Shown piece by piece: positions 23,810-35,879 of a stretch of DNA of 64,000 bases (position 1 is its first letter; every line of letters starts with the position of its first letter). Source of the DNA: Cannabis sativa (lineage: Eukaryota > Streptophyta > Magnoliopsida > Rosales > Cannabaceae); NCBI RefSeq assembly GCF_029168945.1, contig NC_083602.1, positions 64,686,600 to 64,750,599 of the forward strand, in the 5' to 3' direction. The notes beneath the pieces were generated by a model that was given only the letters and a program-made list of their open reading frames with translations, did not search any database and had not been told where the DNA came from. Position numbers and translations under genes: made by a program.

Positions 23810-25093
23810 ATGGCAAGAAGGGGGAAAATGGCTGGAAAGGGGAATTCGAAAGGGAAGAAGACGGGGCCTACATCTTCGGATAGGGTTATTAAGACCAGAT
23901 CCATGGATGCAGTGCTTGGAGTAAAGGAATTAGAGATAGCAGAAGAGGATTTACTTCATGAACAGGTCGAGCAATCAATGGAACAGTGTTCTGATGCAAT
24001 GGAACAGTGTCTCGCTGGGAAGATTTACTCGCCTGAAGAGACGGAAGCCCTCTTTCAGAGGTGAAGTGAAATCAGGCACGATTTCTCCGATTGGTTACAG
24101 GTAGCTAATCGAACTACTCAGGATGTCAACTCTCAGAAGAAGATTTCTCCCCCGATTCTGCGTTCTGGTATTGTTCGAAATCTAAATACTAGCTTTGATA
24201 ACTCTGTTCAGCAACCTGAGGTAAGACCTGCAACTTCAAAAGTTAAAATAAATTTTGGTGATATAGAGGATGAGGTGAATTATTGGCAGCCGTCTCTGGT
24301 TTGTTTTGTAATTGGGGCTAATCCCCCAATTTCTATTCTTGAGGGCTTTGCTAAAAGGCTATGGAAGGACATGGTAGTGAAGGTGGGATTGCTTGCTAAA
24401 GGAATAATCATAATCCGGTTTCAGAACTTGGAACAACGTGATAGGGTGCTGCAACAAGGTTATGTGTTCTTTGATAGGAAACCTATGGTTATGAAACCAT
24501 GGAATCCTATTGATGACTTCACAAAGGAAGAAGTGACTTCAGTTCCAATCTGGGTGCAATTGAAAGGCTTGGATATCAAATATTGGGGAGAGACATCTCT
24601 TTTCAAAATAGTGGCACAAATTGGGGAGCCTTTGCAGGTGGATGGAATAACAAAGAATAGAGATCAATTGCAATATCTGAGGGTACTAATTCGGGTTAGT
24701 TTGGCACAAACTTTTCCTAGTACCATATCTTTCATTGATGAACATGATCATGAGGTGGAATTAGAAGTTAAATATGAATGGATTCCTCTAGTTTGTTATA
24801 ATTGCTCTGGGATTGGACATAGCACCGATGCTTGTAGGAAGGAGGAGAGCAAGAATGACCAAGGAAAACAAGTTTGGGTTCCAAAGAAACAACAAGTTAC
24901 TCAACAGGCTGAGAAGGATGCAGACGGATTTCAAAAGGTTTTGAAAGGCAAAAAAGTGAGTATGAAGAGCACAAATGAGCAGGAACCAGGGACAACTGAA
25001 GTTTGCAACAGGTTTCAACAGTTGGACAGTGAGAATGAGCAAGGAGAAGCTAATATGGGAGAGGGGGGAGAGCCCTCTACTTCCAATGGATAG
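23810..25093 (+). pseudogene. LINE ORF1 (DUF4283 and CCHC zinc finger)
   Basis: ORF1 of plant L1 elements makes an RNA-binding protein that packages element RNA. The ATG at 23810 begins a basic N terminus (MARRGKMAGKGNSKGKK). A DUF4283 domain lies at about codons 155-275 (WQPSLVCFVIGANPP and the PWNPI block) and a CCHC finger (CYNCSGIGHSTDAC) at about 330-343, with a charged tail. The frame is 427 codons long with one TGA at 24062-24064, a change from CGA being likely. Its stop overlaps the start of ORF2 (shared ATGGATAG, 25086-25093). Confidence 0.88.
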
Positions 25094-28000
25094 ATTGCTA
25101 TGTTGGAATGTTAGGGGGATTAACAACCATCAAAAACACAATGAAATCAGGAATATGATTTATTCTAAGAAAGTTGGGTTTGTTAGCCTCCTAGAAACTA
25201 AAGTTAAGAATAAGAATATGGGTGAGTTGTATACAAGTCTTTTTCAAGGTTGGTGTTTCACAAATAATAACCCTTGGCTTGATAAAGGGAGAATAATAGT
25301 TGCTTGGCAACCAAATGTTTACTCTGTTGACATTGGTCTCTGCACGAGTCAACTTATACATTGTACTGTTATTTCGAAACAGAGAGGGGGGAAATTTCAA
25401 GTTACTTGTGTGTATGGCTTTAATGATGAAAAAAGAAGGGAAGAATTATGGGCTGAATAGGAGGGCTTGGCCACTAACATTGCAGATCCATGGCTGGTGT
25501 GGGGAGATTTTAATGAGATTCTATTTGCAAATGAGAGAATTGGTAGAAGAGCTCATGCTATACCTTCTCAGAGATTTAAGGATTGTATTTCACAATGCAA
25601 CCTTGAAGATCTGAAATATTCTGGGGCATTTCTCACCTGGAATAACAAACAAAAGCCAGAGGAGAGAATTTATTCAAAAATTGATCGAGCAATGATCAAT
25701 CCTTGTTGGATGAATTTTTTCTCTAGCTCAGAAGAGGTCTTTTTGCTTGAATTGTCATTTGATCACTCTCCCATCCTGGTCTCTATTTACAAAGATTGTA
25801 ACACAGGGAAGAAGCCATTCAGATATTTCAATATGTGGAAGCTTGCTCCTCAATTCGAGAATCTGGTGGCTGAGTCTTGGCGTCCTGGAATTATGGGGTC
25901 GAAGATGTATCAAGTAGTCAGTAAGTTGAGGAGATTGAAAGAAGTGTTAAGGAAGTTAAACAAAGAGGGCTTTTCGGAAATTCACATGGAGGACATAGCA
26001 GCCAGGTTAGCCCTTGAGGATGTGCAAACAAGATTAAACAAGGACCCGATGAACATGGATTTGATAGAAGAGGAACATAGAGCTCATCACCATTACACAG
26101 AGGTACACAAAGCTTATTCCCTTTTTATCACTCAAAAAGCTAAGCTTAATTGGGCTAAATATGGAGATGAAAATTCAGCAATGTTTCATGCTTCATTGAA
26201 AGCTAGAAGAATACAAAATAAAATTTTTTCCATTGAAGATGAAGCTGGGATTTGGAGAGATAATCCCGAGGGGGTTCAAAAAGCTTTTTTAGACTATTAT
26301 ATGGGATTGTTAGGGAAGTCCTTGCCTAACAGGAGACATGTTCACCAGTCTATTGTTAACTTGGGGCCTAAACTTACTCAAGTTCATCATGAGATTCTCT
26401 CTTCTCCTTATACTATTGAAGAAGTAAAAGATGCTGCATTTTCGATCCCTGGGAACAAGGCTCCAGGACCCGATGGCTTTGGTAGTGCCTTTTACCAAGA
26501 TTGTTGGCAAATTGTTGGTAAAGACACTGAGGAGGCTGTATTATCTTTCTTGAACTCTGGGCAAATCCTTAAGGAGATAAATGCCACTACCATTACACTC
26601 ATTCCTAAATCGGTTTGTCCTAAAAGTGTAGCTGATTTTAGACCTATCTCCTGTTGTAATGTATTGTTTAAGATAGCTACTAAGGTGATCTCCAATAGAC
26701 TTAGGAAAATTCTTCCTGACCTTATTGCAGAAAACCAAGGTGGCTTTGTTCATGGGAGGTATATAGCACATAATATCTTGGTATGCCAGGACCTTGTAAG
26801 ACTCTATGGAAGGAAAAATTGTAAGCCTAGTTGTATGATCAAGATCGATTTAAGGAAGGCATATGATACAGTGGATTGGGATTTCTTGGAGGAGATGTTA
26901 GTTGCTTTTGGTTTCCCTATTCAGTTCATTCAACTAATTATGAATTGTATTAGGACACCAAAGTTTTCTCTTCTCCTCAATGGCTCTATGTGTGGATTTT
27001 TTGAAGCAAAGAGAGGGCTCAGACAAGGAGATCCCATGTCCCCTCTTCTTTTTGTCCTTGGCATGGAGTACTTGTCTCGAATTTTTAAGAAGATTGGAGA
27101 ATGGCCAGGATTCAAGTTCCATGACAGGTGTACAGCCCTCAAACTGAATCATCTTTGTTTTGCAGATGACTTATTGGTATTCTGCAATGGTGATTTTATT
27201 TCAATTATGCTCATGCTCCAAGGTTTGAAGCTTTTCTCTTCCACTTCTGGGTTGGAGCCTAATGTTCAGAAGACCTCAGTGTATTGTTCAGGGATGCCAG
27301 AATTGGAGGTGAATCAGATCTTAGAAGCATCAAACTTCTCTAGAAGCACACTGCCTTTTAGATATTTGGGAATCCCTATTTGCTCTAAAAGGCTTTCTAG
27401 AGGAAAATGTCAGGAGCTTCTTGAAAAAATGACAGGAAGGATTCGGATGTGGAGTTCTAGGAACTTGTCTTATATGGGGAGAACAACATTGATTAATTCT
27501 GTCCTGTTGGCCATTCACAATTATTGGGCTCAAATCTCTATCTTACCAAAGAAGTTGTTGAAAGACATTGAAGCTGTATGTAGATCCTTCTTATGGAAAG
27601 GCACACAAGAGACTTCAAGTCCTGGCTTGGTTGCTTGGGACAATATCTGTCAAACCAAATCTACAGGAGGGCTTGGATTTCGAAACATCAAAGAATGGAA
27701 TATTGCAGCTATGGGAAGGTATGTTTGAGACATAGCAAGTAAGAAATATTGCCTCTTTGTTAAGTGGATTCATAATGTATATTTGAAACATGGTAGTTGG
27801 TGGGACTATGATCCACCTATGGATTGCTGCTGGTCATGGAAAAAAATTGTAGGAGTGAAGAACAGGTTGAAGCAAAAGGTGGATGTTGTTGGTTTTGTAC
27901 AGAAGAGGCATACAATTCAACATACTTATAAAATTCTTTTTGAAAGCAGGGATAAGACTTCTTGGTCCAAGATTGTTTGGGATAGATTCATCATTCCCAA

Positions 28001-28457
28001 ACACAAGTTTATTCTTTGGCTTGTGTGTTGGGGAAGATTGAACACCAAAGAAAGGATAGGCAAATACAACACAGCCATCGATTCGACATGTTTGCTTTGT
28101 GGACAAGAAGAGGAAACAAGCAACCATTTATTCTTTGAATGTGAGTATAGCCGAAACTGTTTACAAGGGCTAAAGATTTGGCTGCAATGGAGATCGACTA
28201 CAACAAATATGCAGCAGCTAGCAAAGAGTTTCAGCAAGAACAAAACAATACCTACTGCCAGAAGAAGTGTCTTGAAGACTGTTCTTGCTGGGCTGGTATA
28301 CCATATCTGGAAAGCCAGAAATGATGTATTTTGGCATCAAAAACTGTGGCATACAAGAGTCATCATCCAACGGGTCCAACAAGAGAGTAAACTCAGGATT
28401 TTGGGGCTGCCTAACAAGCTCAATGATGATGATAAGCAGTGGTTATTAGGAAATTAA
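25086..28457 (+). pseudogene. LINE ORF2: endonuclease, reverse transcriptase, zf-RVT
   Basis: ORF2 encodes the target-nicking AP-type endonuclease and reverse transcriptase for target-primed insertion. The start ATG at 25086 gives MDRLLCWNVRGINN, the first endonuclease motif; others are LLETK, WGDFNEIL and SFDHSPIL. RT motifs: PGNKAPGPDGF (about 26449), IKIDLRKAYDTVDW, GLRQGDPMSPLLF and the catalytic FADD at 27159-27170. A zinc-binding RT-associated domain (TCLLCGQEEETSNHLFFEC) follows at about 28087-28140. It is 1123 codons long, a usual size. Two stops break it: TAG at 25458-25460 and TGA at 27726-27728 (Trp expected). Otherwise it is in one frame. Confidence 0.93.
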
Positions 28458-28524
28458 CTAGATAGACTTTGTATGTATTGATTGAGTTTGAATTGTATAG
28501 ATTAATTGAAAGCAAATTACCTAC
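28458..28524 (+). other. LINE 3' UTR, first part
   Basis: This is non-coding sequence after ORF2, ending in CCTAC (28520-28524), the left target duplication of the Tat element. It continues at 40731. Confidence 0.8.
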
Positions 28525-29312
28525 TGTTGCCCCTAATTTTTCCCAATATACGTGGACCAACCAAACAAGGACACGTGGATCAAGTAATGTACAATCCAAA
28601 ATATTTGCTAAGTCTTTATGCTGTAAGGTGGCTTCCAGGACGTAGCTCCCGGAGAAGGCATATGGAACCCCATATGCTCCCGGAAGCTCGAAGTAACATT
28701 AAGGCATCTCCGCGACGTGTCAGGTTTCTCCTGAGCAATCAAGTCGCATTTAATGCCGCATGGGAGGAAGCGTGTTGGGACTGCTACACGCAATAAAGTC
28801 TGACGGCACAACCTCCAACCAGCAGCTACAAAGTAATGATCATTTAAGTCTAGCGACGGCTACACTGTGAAGAGTCACATCAGTCAAAAGGCAATAAGGA
28901 CATTCTGCATAAAAACCCTACAGCACCTATGGATTTGACCATGCATTACCCATGGTATATTCATTGGGAATGCCCAACTTTATGGATACTTACAGATACG
29001 TTTGTAAGGATAATTCTGGGGATCACCCCACCAAAAACACTATAAATACCCCCTCAAAGCTCATTAAATGGGATCGAGAATCTTGGGCTGCATAAGAGCA
29101 AGTAGAGTAAATACTCACCAAGAACATTCTCTGTATTTATAAGAGCGAAACACTCCCCAAATACATTCTCTGTATTAAATACATCCATAAATAAAAAAGA
29201 CTCGTGGACTAAGGCTCATTAACGCCCCAACCACGTAAAAATCCTTCTCTAATTTTCTTACAGCTCTCTAACTTTATAATATTTTATTAGTTGCCGAAAA
29301 CCTCGGTCAACA
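28525..29312 (+). repeat. 5' LTR of Tat element
   Basis: This 788-bp LTR runs TGTTGCCC...GGTCAACA. It holds 13 bp (CGTAGCTCCCGGA, about 28640) absent from the 3' LTR. A TATA box is at 29041. Confidence 0.95.
29041..29048 (+). promoter_or_regulatory. TATA box of Tat 5' LTR
   Basis: TATAAATA occurs in the context CACTATAAATACCCCC and is also present in the 3' LTR at 40454-40461. It would start the genomic RNA some 30 bp downstream. Confidence 0.65.
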
Positions 29313-29335
29313 TTTTGGTGCTTTCATTGAGAGCT
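29313..29335 (+). other. Putative primer binding site of Tat element
   Basis: The sequence just inside the LTR contains TGGTGCTTTCATTGAGAG. It is not the tRNA-iMet type seen in the other elements here; I cannot name the tRNA. Confidence 0.5.
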
Positions 29336-29374
29336 GTAGAAAGCCACTGTAAACGAACACTTGACTTCACAAAC

Positions 29375-31862
29375 ATGGTGGAGACTAGAAGTACTCGTCA
29401 GCCTCGCCCTCTAGAAGATGCTCAAGACCCAAATGAGGAAGATGTAGTCCAAGAGCAGCCAAGGGTTCCGAGGAAGAAGAAGGAATCCCAGATGATGACT
29501 ACGAGGGAAACCTCGATGAGTATGCCTACGACAAAGGTAGTTACTCAGAGTTGGTGCTTCTCAGACAAAAAGCTATCGATCACGAAGCCGAGATCGAAGC
29601 TCAGAAAGTACAAAACCAGAAAATGCAAGAAGTGATGCTGGCCATGCAAAAAGCCATGGAGGCGGCTGGCATTCACATGCATCCCAAGGCAATGACTGCT
29701 GGACTTGGGAAGGAACCAGAGACGTCCTCGCCTAGTTCCCAACAGCAGAAGTGTAGGGAGCCTAGCCCTATAAGGTACCCTGCTGAAGGGAACCAAACAA
29801 AAACCCTACCTCTACCCCAGCGCGAAAGAAAAAGGCACAGGATCCGCGAAAGGTCCGCTCAGATTTCCCTAAAGGGAAAGGTCCGCAAAGGGGCAAGCCT
29901 CAAAAAGGGAGCTTTGGCCCTCAGGATCGAGAGGACCGAAAAAGCGTTTCCGTGCACCAAGAGCCCGGGGGTAGAGGAAGAAGAGGACAGAGGTGTCCTC
30001 TCGTTGAGCTGAGAAATCAAATCAATGGGAACCAAGGTGACCTCCGGGATCACCTTGACCAAAAAAGATACGGACCCGCGGTCTCCACGGGTACGTTAAA
30101 TGAAGGAATTATGGCGGAACTTGCCATACTTCGAAAAGACATTGCCTGAGTCTCCCGAAGGCAGAAAGGGGACGACTCCGACTCAGATAGCGAGGACCGG
30201 GAGCCATGTGCTAAGAACATTCTGGAGGCGGAACTCCCTAAGAACTTCAAGATGCCCGAAATGGCAGCTTATACCGGGAACTCCGATACTAGCGACCACT
30301 TATCACGGTTCAACCGTGTCATGACGGTCATGAGAGTCAGCAATGACGCCAAATGTATGTGCTTCCCACTTACTCTAAGTGGGTCCGCGGAGAAAAAGTT
30401 CAAGAAGCTGGAACCAGGATCCGTGGGCTGTTGGAAAAAGCTACAGACCAATTTCTGGAGACAGTTTGTCGCAGCAAGAAAGGTCAACCTGGAGGTCAGT
30501 GCCTTGACTAACATCAAGCAACTGCCCACCGAGACCTTGAAAAACTATATAAAGAGGTTCCGAGAGGAAGCCTCGAAAACCAAGAAAGTTGACGACAGAC
30601 AATAGCTTGCGCTTCTCCAAGCAGGCATCCGTACGGGGACTCCTTTCTGGAATGAACTACACCAAGAAGGAGCTGCTAGCCTTCAGGACTTCCAGAAGAG
30701 AGTTCAAAAATATATCAACCTCGAAGAAGCCCAAATAGTGGCTTATGGAGGATACTATCCCGCCGGGATAGCAGGGTACAAGCCCGGAGTATCGCCCTCG
30801 GGTACTGCCCCGACCGCAACTCCACAAACAAGCGGCATACAATTCTCTGCCACCCCGAGATACAGTCAGGGCCAGGCCTTGGCGCCAGTGTCATCCCATT
30901 TCGGCAACCCATCCGGAATTAATGGACAAACTCCTTCGCACTCTGCTCCGACTGCTGGCCTGGCAGGCCCTTCCCAGGGCTCGAGGAGTAAAAGGTCCTC
31001 CAAGGTCAGCACCCGAACGGGGGAGAAGCGCCAGAAAAGGGGGTACACTCCCCAGTACACTAAATAAACGGAGCTGTCGGACTCCCAAGAGCGTGTGTAC
31101 TTTGCTACTAGGCAAAATACACACTACCGGAGACCACAACCGTTGTACAAGGATAGCTCCTGGAGAGATCCGAGCAAAAGATGCGAGTACCACAACGACA
31201 TTGGTCATAGCACCAATGAATGCAAGAATCTCAAGGACGAGATTGAAAACCTAATCCGCTTGGGCCACCTCTATGAGTGGATCAAAAATAGGCTGCCTCA
31301 CCTTAATCCGGGCCAGGCGACTATGGGTGTGCCTCAGGGAACACCGGGGAGTACAGCAGGAGCGTTAGCTCCAACTGCTCCCGCAGGCGACGCCCAGCAC
31401 GTCCCTGGTCTGCCGCCGAGACCTAACGAGAGGGTAGCCATGATCTCCGGAGGTCCCCATATCGGAGGAACTACTCGCAAGGAGCTCAAACGATACACAG
31501 GGGCCGTAAAACACAATGAGGTTTAGGAGGTTATTCAACTCCCAGCTCAGAGGCCCCGGCTGATGGACCAACCCATCACGTTCACGGAAGAAGACGCCAA
31601 GACGGTGCGCTTCCCTCATCATGACCCATTGGTCATAGAGACCCCCATCGCTAATAAAGTGGTGGCCAGAGTCTTAATTGACAATGGAAGTTCCGTGAAC
31701 CTACTCTTCAAGGAGGCCTTCACCGTAATAGGCTTGACGCATCGAGACCTCTCGCCCAGTGGGTCCCAACTCACAGGGTTTAATGGGACAACACTTATCC
31801 AAATGGGAAAAGTAAGGCTCCCAGTCACCTTGTGCCCTAGACACCCCCTAGAGCACATTTAA
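29375..31862 (+). pseudogene. Tat gag-protease, broken
   Basis: Gag starts at ATG 29375 (MVETRSTRQPRP...). Coding sense moves through three frames by about 29950, so at least two indels occurred. From about 29952 one frame is recognisable to 31862 with four stops: TGA 30147, TAG 30603, TAA 31065 and TAG 31524. It contains the retrotransposon gag domain (30252-30720), a CX2-type zinc-binding segment (CEYHNDIGHSTNEC, about 31181-31222) and an aspartic protease with LIDNGSSVNLLF (about 31672-31707; DNG replaces the commoner DSG). A further frame change near 31850 separates it from pol. Gag and protease cannot be made as one protein here. Confidence 0.88.
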
Positions 31863-31875
31863 ATACTGCACTTTC

Positions 31876-34800
31876 GTGGTGGTGGACTGTCCAACTGCTT
31901 ACAACGCGATCCTCGGCCGACTGGCCTTGGTAGATTTTGGCGCAGTCACATCCATTCGGCACCTGTGCCTGAAGTTCCCTACCCAGGAAGCTGGGATCGG
32001 GACGGTGAGAGGAAACCAGGGGGAAGCAAGGCAATGTTACAATTTCGTAACCCACCTGCCCGTACTGATGGTCCGGGAATCCATTGAGCCAGAAGTGGCT
32101 GAAGAAGATGAGTTAGACCCCCGTGTGGGGTCCGAAAGAATTGTTGAACCAATGGAGGATGTCGAGGAATTATCAGTGTGCGACCTCGACTCCACCAAGG
32201 TACTCCGGCTGGGAAAGAACCTAGATCCGGAGGAAAAAGAGAAAATAATAAAAACACTGAAGGGCGCCATCGACATCTTTGCATGGCGCCAAGAAGACAT
32301 GACTGGCATAAGCCCTCATGTCAATACCCACGTACTCAACGTCAATCCGGACATGCCGCCAGTCCAACAAAAGCGACGCCCGCTCGACTCGATGAAAGCC
32401 AAGGCTCTGGAGAAAGAGGTGGATAAACTTTTGACCAACGGCATGATCCGCTACGTATACTATCCGGAGTGGCTAGCCAATCCGGTCCTGGTACCCAAGC
32501 CGAACGGGACTTGGCGAGTTTGTATAGATTTCACTGATCTAAACAAAGCTTGTCCGAAGGACTGCTTCCCGCTGCCCTGGATCGACCAGATGGTAGACGC
32601 CACTTCTGGATTCAAACTACTATCCTTCATGGACGCCTATGCTGGGTACAATCAAATAAAGATGCATATGGCAGACCAGGAGTGCACTAGCTTCAGGACC
32701 GATAAGGGGGTATACTGTTACCTAGTCATGCCCTTCGGACTGAAAAACGCCGGAGCAACCTACCAGAGAATGGTCAACCGGATGTTCAAAGGCCTCCTGG
32801 GACGAAATATGGAGGTTTATGTAGATGACATGCTCGTCAAGTCCAAAGCATGCAACAGCCATACAAGTGACTTAGAGGAATGTTTCGAAGTAGTCCGGAG
32901 AGACGGCATGAAGCTCAACCCAAAGAAATGCACCTTTGGGGTCAAGTCAGGGAAGTTCCTGGGCTTCATCGTCAGCCAGAGGGGGATTGAGGCAAACCCG
33001 GAAAAAATCCAAGCTCTCCTGAGCATGCCATCCCCAAGAAAGCATAAAGATGTGCAGAGCCTCACCAGAAAGGTAGCTGCCCTAAGCCGCTTCATCTCAC
33101 GGTCCACGGACAAGTGCATATCCTTCTTCAACATACTGAAGAAGTGTCAAAAGTTTGAATGGTCGGACGAGTGCGAGGAGGCATTCAAAAAACTAAAAGA
33201 GCACATGGCCAAGCCTCCTATCCTGTCAAAACCCGTTCTCGGAGAAGACCTATTTCTATATTTGGCTGTCTCCGAACACGCGGTCAGCGCTGCCCTAGTC
33301 CGGGAAGAAGAGAAAACTCAGCATCCTGCGTACTATGTCAGTAAGCGCATGATAGGAGCCAAAACGAGGTACCCCATCATCGAAAAGCTGGTCTTTTGCC
33401 TCCTGATGGCCTCGAGGAAATTGAGGCCATACTTCCAAGCACATCCGATCAAGATAGTAACCAACCACCCGCACCGTCAAGTCCTCCAAAAACCTGAAGC
33501 ATCCGGAAGGTTCCTCAAGTGGGCAATGGAGCTAAGTCAATTTGACTTGCACTACATGCCTCGAATTTCTATAAAAGGCCAAGCCTTGGCGGATTTCATT
33601 ACTGAATGCAACGAAGCCAAGGCAACCGCGAATATGCCGGTACCACCAATCCCCACATGGAGAGTATTTGTGGATGGAGCCTCCAATGAAAATGGGTCCG
33701 GAGCCGGAGTGGCGATGATATCACCAACCGGACTGCGACTCCAGGCGGCCCTGCGGTTCGACTTCGCAGCTTCAAACAATGAGGCCGAATATGAAGCCCT
33801 AATAGCAGGGCTGAAATTAGCAAAAGCTGTAGGAGCCAAAATAGTGGAAGTCTATAGTGATTCCCAACTGGTCGTAAACCAGATATCGGGAGAATACCAA
33901 ACACGTGGCGAGCGAATGGCCGCGTATGTAACAATAGTCCGGGAGCTGCTCCACGAGTTCACGGACTACAAAATAGAAAGAATCCCCCGGGAAAAGAATG
34001 CTCACGCGGACTGTCTGGCTAAGTTAGCTTCAGACAGCGAAATCAAAGAGTTGGGGGTAGTACCAGTGGAGCGCTTGGCAGAGCCAAGCATCAAAAGAAA
34101 AGAGGCCACAATAACGGTCGGGCAAGAACCCAGCTGGATGGTCCCCATCATAAAATACATAAAAAAAGGTGAGTTGCCCCAAGAAAGGGCACTGTCTCGG
34201 AAGATTCAGTACCAGGCTCATCGTTATGTAATGATGGATCAAATTCTCTACCGAAGAGGACTCAGCATGCCTTATTTAAGGTGTGTATCGGACCCTGAAG
34301 CTAGACAAATCATGCTAGAGGTCCACGAAGGGTTCTGTGGAGATCATACGGGAGGACCCAGTCTCTTAAAGAAAATATTGAGACAGGGATACTTCTGGCC
34401 AACAATGAAAAAAGATTGTATAGACTACGTCCAAAAGTGTGACTCGTGTCAAAGGTTCGCGAACATACCAAGAGCTCCTCCAAATGAAATCACCCTGATG
34501 ACTAGTCCCTGGCCCTTCGCGGTGTGGGGAATAGATCTTATCGGGTCGCTGCCAACAAGAAAAGGAGGAGTAAAGTATGCAATAGTAGCAGTAGACTACT
34601 TCACCAAATGGACGGAGGCTGAGCCCATGAAGACCATAACTGCTAAAAAAGCACTAGACTTTGTTATCAAAAACATTGTGTGTCGATATGGCCTACCTCA
34701 CAAAATAGTCTCTGACAATGGAAAGCAATTCGATTGCGAAGAATTTACTGACTTCTGCAACCAACACAGAGTAGTTAAAAGCTTCTCCACGGTGGCCAGA

Positions 34801-35370
34801 CCTCAAACAAACGGTCAAGCGGAAGCAGTCAACGAAATCCTAAAGGTCACCCTGAAGAAAAAGCTGCTAGCCTGCAAAAACAACTGGCCTGAAGAGTTGC
34901 CAAGAGTGTTATGGGCCTACCGAACGACCCCCAGAACCACGACCGGTCACTCGCCTTTTTCAATGGCGTACGGTTGTGAAGCCATGGTCCCAGTAGAAAC
35001 GTTATTCCCGTCCCACAGGAGAACGACTTACGATCCAGTCGCAAATCAGGCTTTGCTTCAAGAAGCCCTGGATCAAGTTGAAGAACTCCTGGACGAATCT
35101 CAAATACGGATGGCGGCTTATCAAAAGAAGGTGACCAAGTATTTTAACTCCAAGGTTAAAAACAGAAAATTTGCTATTGGGGATATGGTCTTAAGAAGAG
35201 TCTTCCCAGCCACCCAAGAACCCGGAGTGGGGGTACTTGGGCCAAATTGGGAAGGACCATATGAAATCGAGGACGAAATTGGCTCAGGCACTTACAAGCT
35301 AAAAAGGATGGATGGAACCATTGTCCAAAGGGCCTGGAATGCCGATCACCTCAGAAAATATTACCAATAG
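31876..35370 (+). CDS. Tat pol: RT, RNase H, archaeal-type RNase H, integrase
   Basis: This is an uninterrupted frame of 1164 codons. It is open from 31852, so the GTG at 31876 is only a nominal start and the protein was probably part of a Gag-Pro-Pol precursor. RT motifs start near residue 195 ([20 protein letters not shown]) and the catalytic YVDDM is at residues 315-319. A Ty3-type RNase H follows (about 450-560), then a second RNase H with [15 protein letters not shown] (about 596), YSDSQLV (about 659) and [11 protein letters not shown] (about 708), the hallmark of Tat elements. Integrase has an HHCC zinc site (residues 817-858) and D, D, E positions in [14 protein letters not shown] and [12 protein letters not shown]. 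All catalytic residues appear present. It ends at TAG just before the 3' region. Confidence 0.95.
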   Translation: MVVDCPTAYNAILGRLALVDFGAVTSIRHLCLKFPTQEAGIGTVRGNQGEARQCYNFVTHLPVLMVRESIEPEVAEEDELDPRVGSERIVEPMEDVEELSVCDLDSTKVLRLGKNLDPEEKEKIIKTLKGAIDIFAWRQEDMTGISPHVNTHVLNVNPDMPPVQQKRRPLDSMKAKALEKEVDKLLTNGMIRYVYYPEWLANPVLVPKPNGTWRVCIDFTDLNKACPKDCFPLPWIDQMVDATSGFKLLSFMDAYAGYNQIKMHMADQECTSFRTDKGVYCYLVMPFGLKNAGATYQRMVNRMFKGLLGRNMEVYVDDMLVKSKACNSHTSDLEECFEVVRRDGMKLNPKKCTFGVKSGKFLGFIVSQRGIEANPEKIQALLSMPSPRKHKDVQSLTRKVAALSRFISRSTDKCISFFNILKKCQKFEWSDECEEAFKKLKEHMAKPPILSKPVLGEDLFLYLAVSEHAVSAALVREEEKTQHPAYYVSKRMIGAKTRYPIIEKLVFCLLMASRKLRPYFQAHPIKIVTNHPHRQVLQKPEASGRFLKWAMELSQFDLHYMPRISIKGQALADFITECNEAKATANMPVPPIPTWRVFVDGASNENGSGAGVAMISPTGLRLQAALRFDFAASNNEAEYEALIAGLKLAKAVGAKIVEVYSDSQLVVNQISGEYQTRGERMAAYVTIVRELLHEFTDYKIERIPREKNAHADCLAKLASDSEIKELGVVPVERLAEPSIKRKEATITVGQEPSWMVPIIKYIKKGELPQERALSRKIQYQAHRYVMMDQILYRRGLSMPYLRCVSDPEARQIMLEVHEGFCGDHTGGPSLLKKILRQGYFWPTMKKDCIDYVQKCDSCQRFANIPRAPPNEITLMTSPWPFAVWGIDLIGSLPTRKGGVKYAIVAVDYFTKWTEAEPMKTITAKKALDFVIKNIVCRYGLPHKIVSDNGKQFDCEEFTDFCNQHRVVKSFSTVARPQTNGQAEAVNEILKVTLKKKLLACKNNWPEELPRVLWAYRTTPRTTTGHSPFSMAYGCEAMVPVETLFPSHRRTTYDPVANQALLQEALDQVEELLDESQIRMAAYQKKVTKYFNSKVKNRKFAIGDMVLRRVFPATQEPGVGVLGPNWEGPYEIEDEIGSGTYKLKRMDGTIVQRAWNADHLRKYYQ

Positions 35371-35879
35371 CCAAAAATATAACTTAGATTTTGTTTAAAG
35401 AGTTTGTACCGTCTAAATGTATACAGCCTCCGCATGTTAAATAAAACTGAGTGCCTTAAAAACAAAGTTTCTATGCCACTCAGGGGGGGTACTAGGGTAT
35501 ACCGCACGGACAGATAAAAAACAAACTAAGTAAAATATCCTAACCCAAAGGGCAGGTCAAAAAGAGTATGCACAAAAATAAAAAAAAAAAAGAAGCATAA
35601 GTATAAACATCCTGATCCAAAGGACAGGTCCAAAAGAAAAATATGTGAATCAAAAGAGATCATGTATAAATGTAAAAATCCTAGCCTTAAAAGGCAGGTC
35701 TAAATATATACAAATGGCCCGGGGACAGGCCTTAGAAATTGTCTCCCCTTTAAATAAAACAGCTATATAGATATTGTCTTAAATAAAAGAAAAATAGCTG
35801 TAAATAAACAAATATATATATAAAACAAAAAAAAAAAGAGAGTGAAATCCTGGTTGTACTGGGTCAAACTCGGAGCGGC
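35371..35879 (+). other. Tat 3' non-coding spacer with degenerate tandem repeat
   Basis: There is no ORF. A unit of about 70 bp carrying ATCCT...AAAGG(G/A)CAGGTC recurs at about 35537, 35609 and 35678, with a weaker trace at 35716. It separates the stop of pol from the stop of the antisense gene. Confidence 0.65.

Noticed and set aside
31979..34242. Several minus-strand ORFs of 60-110 residues opposite Tat pol
   Set aside because: All are reverse shadows of a 1164-codon frame with clear RT, RNase H and integrase motifs.
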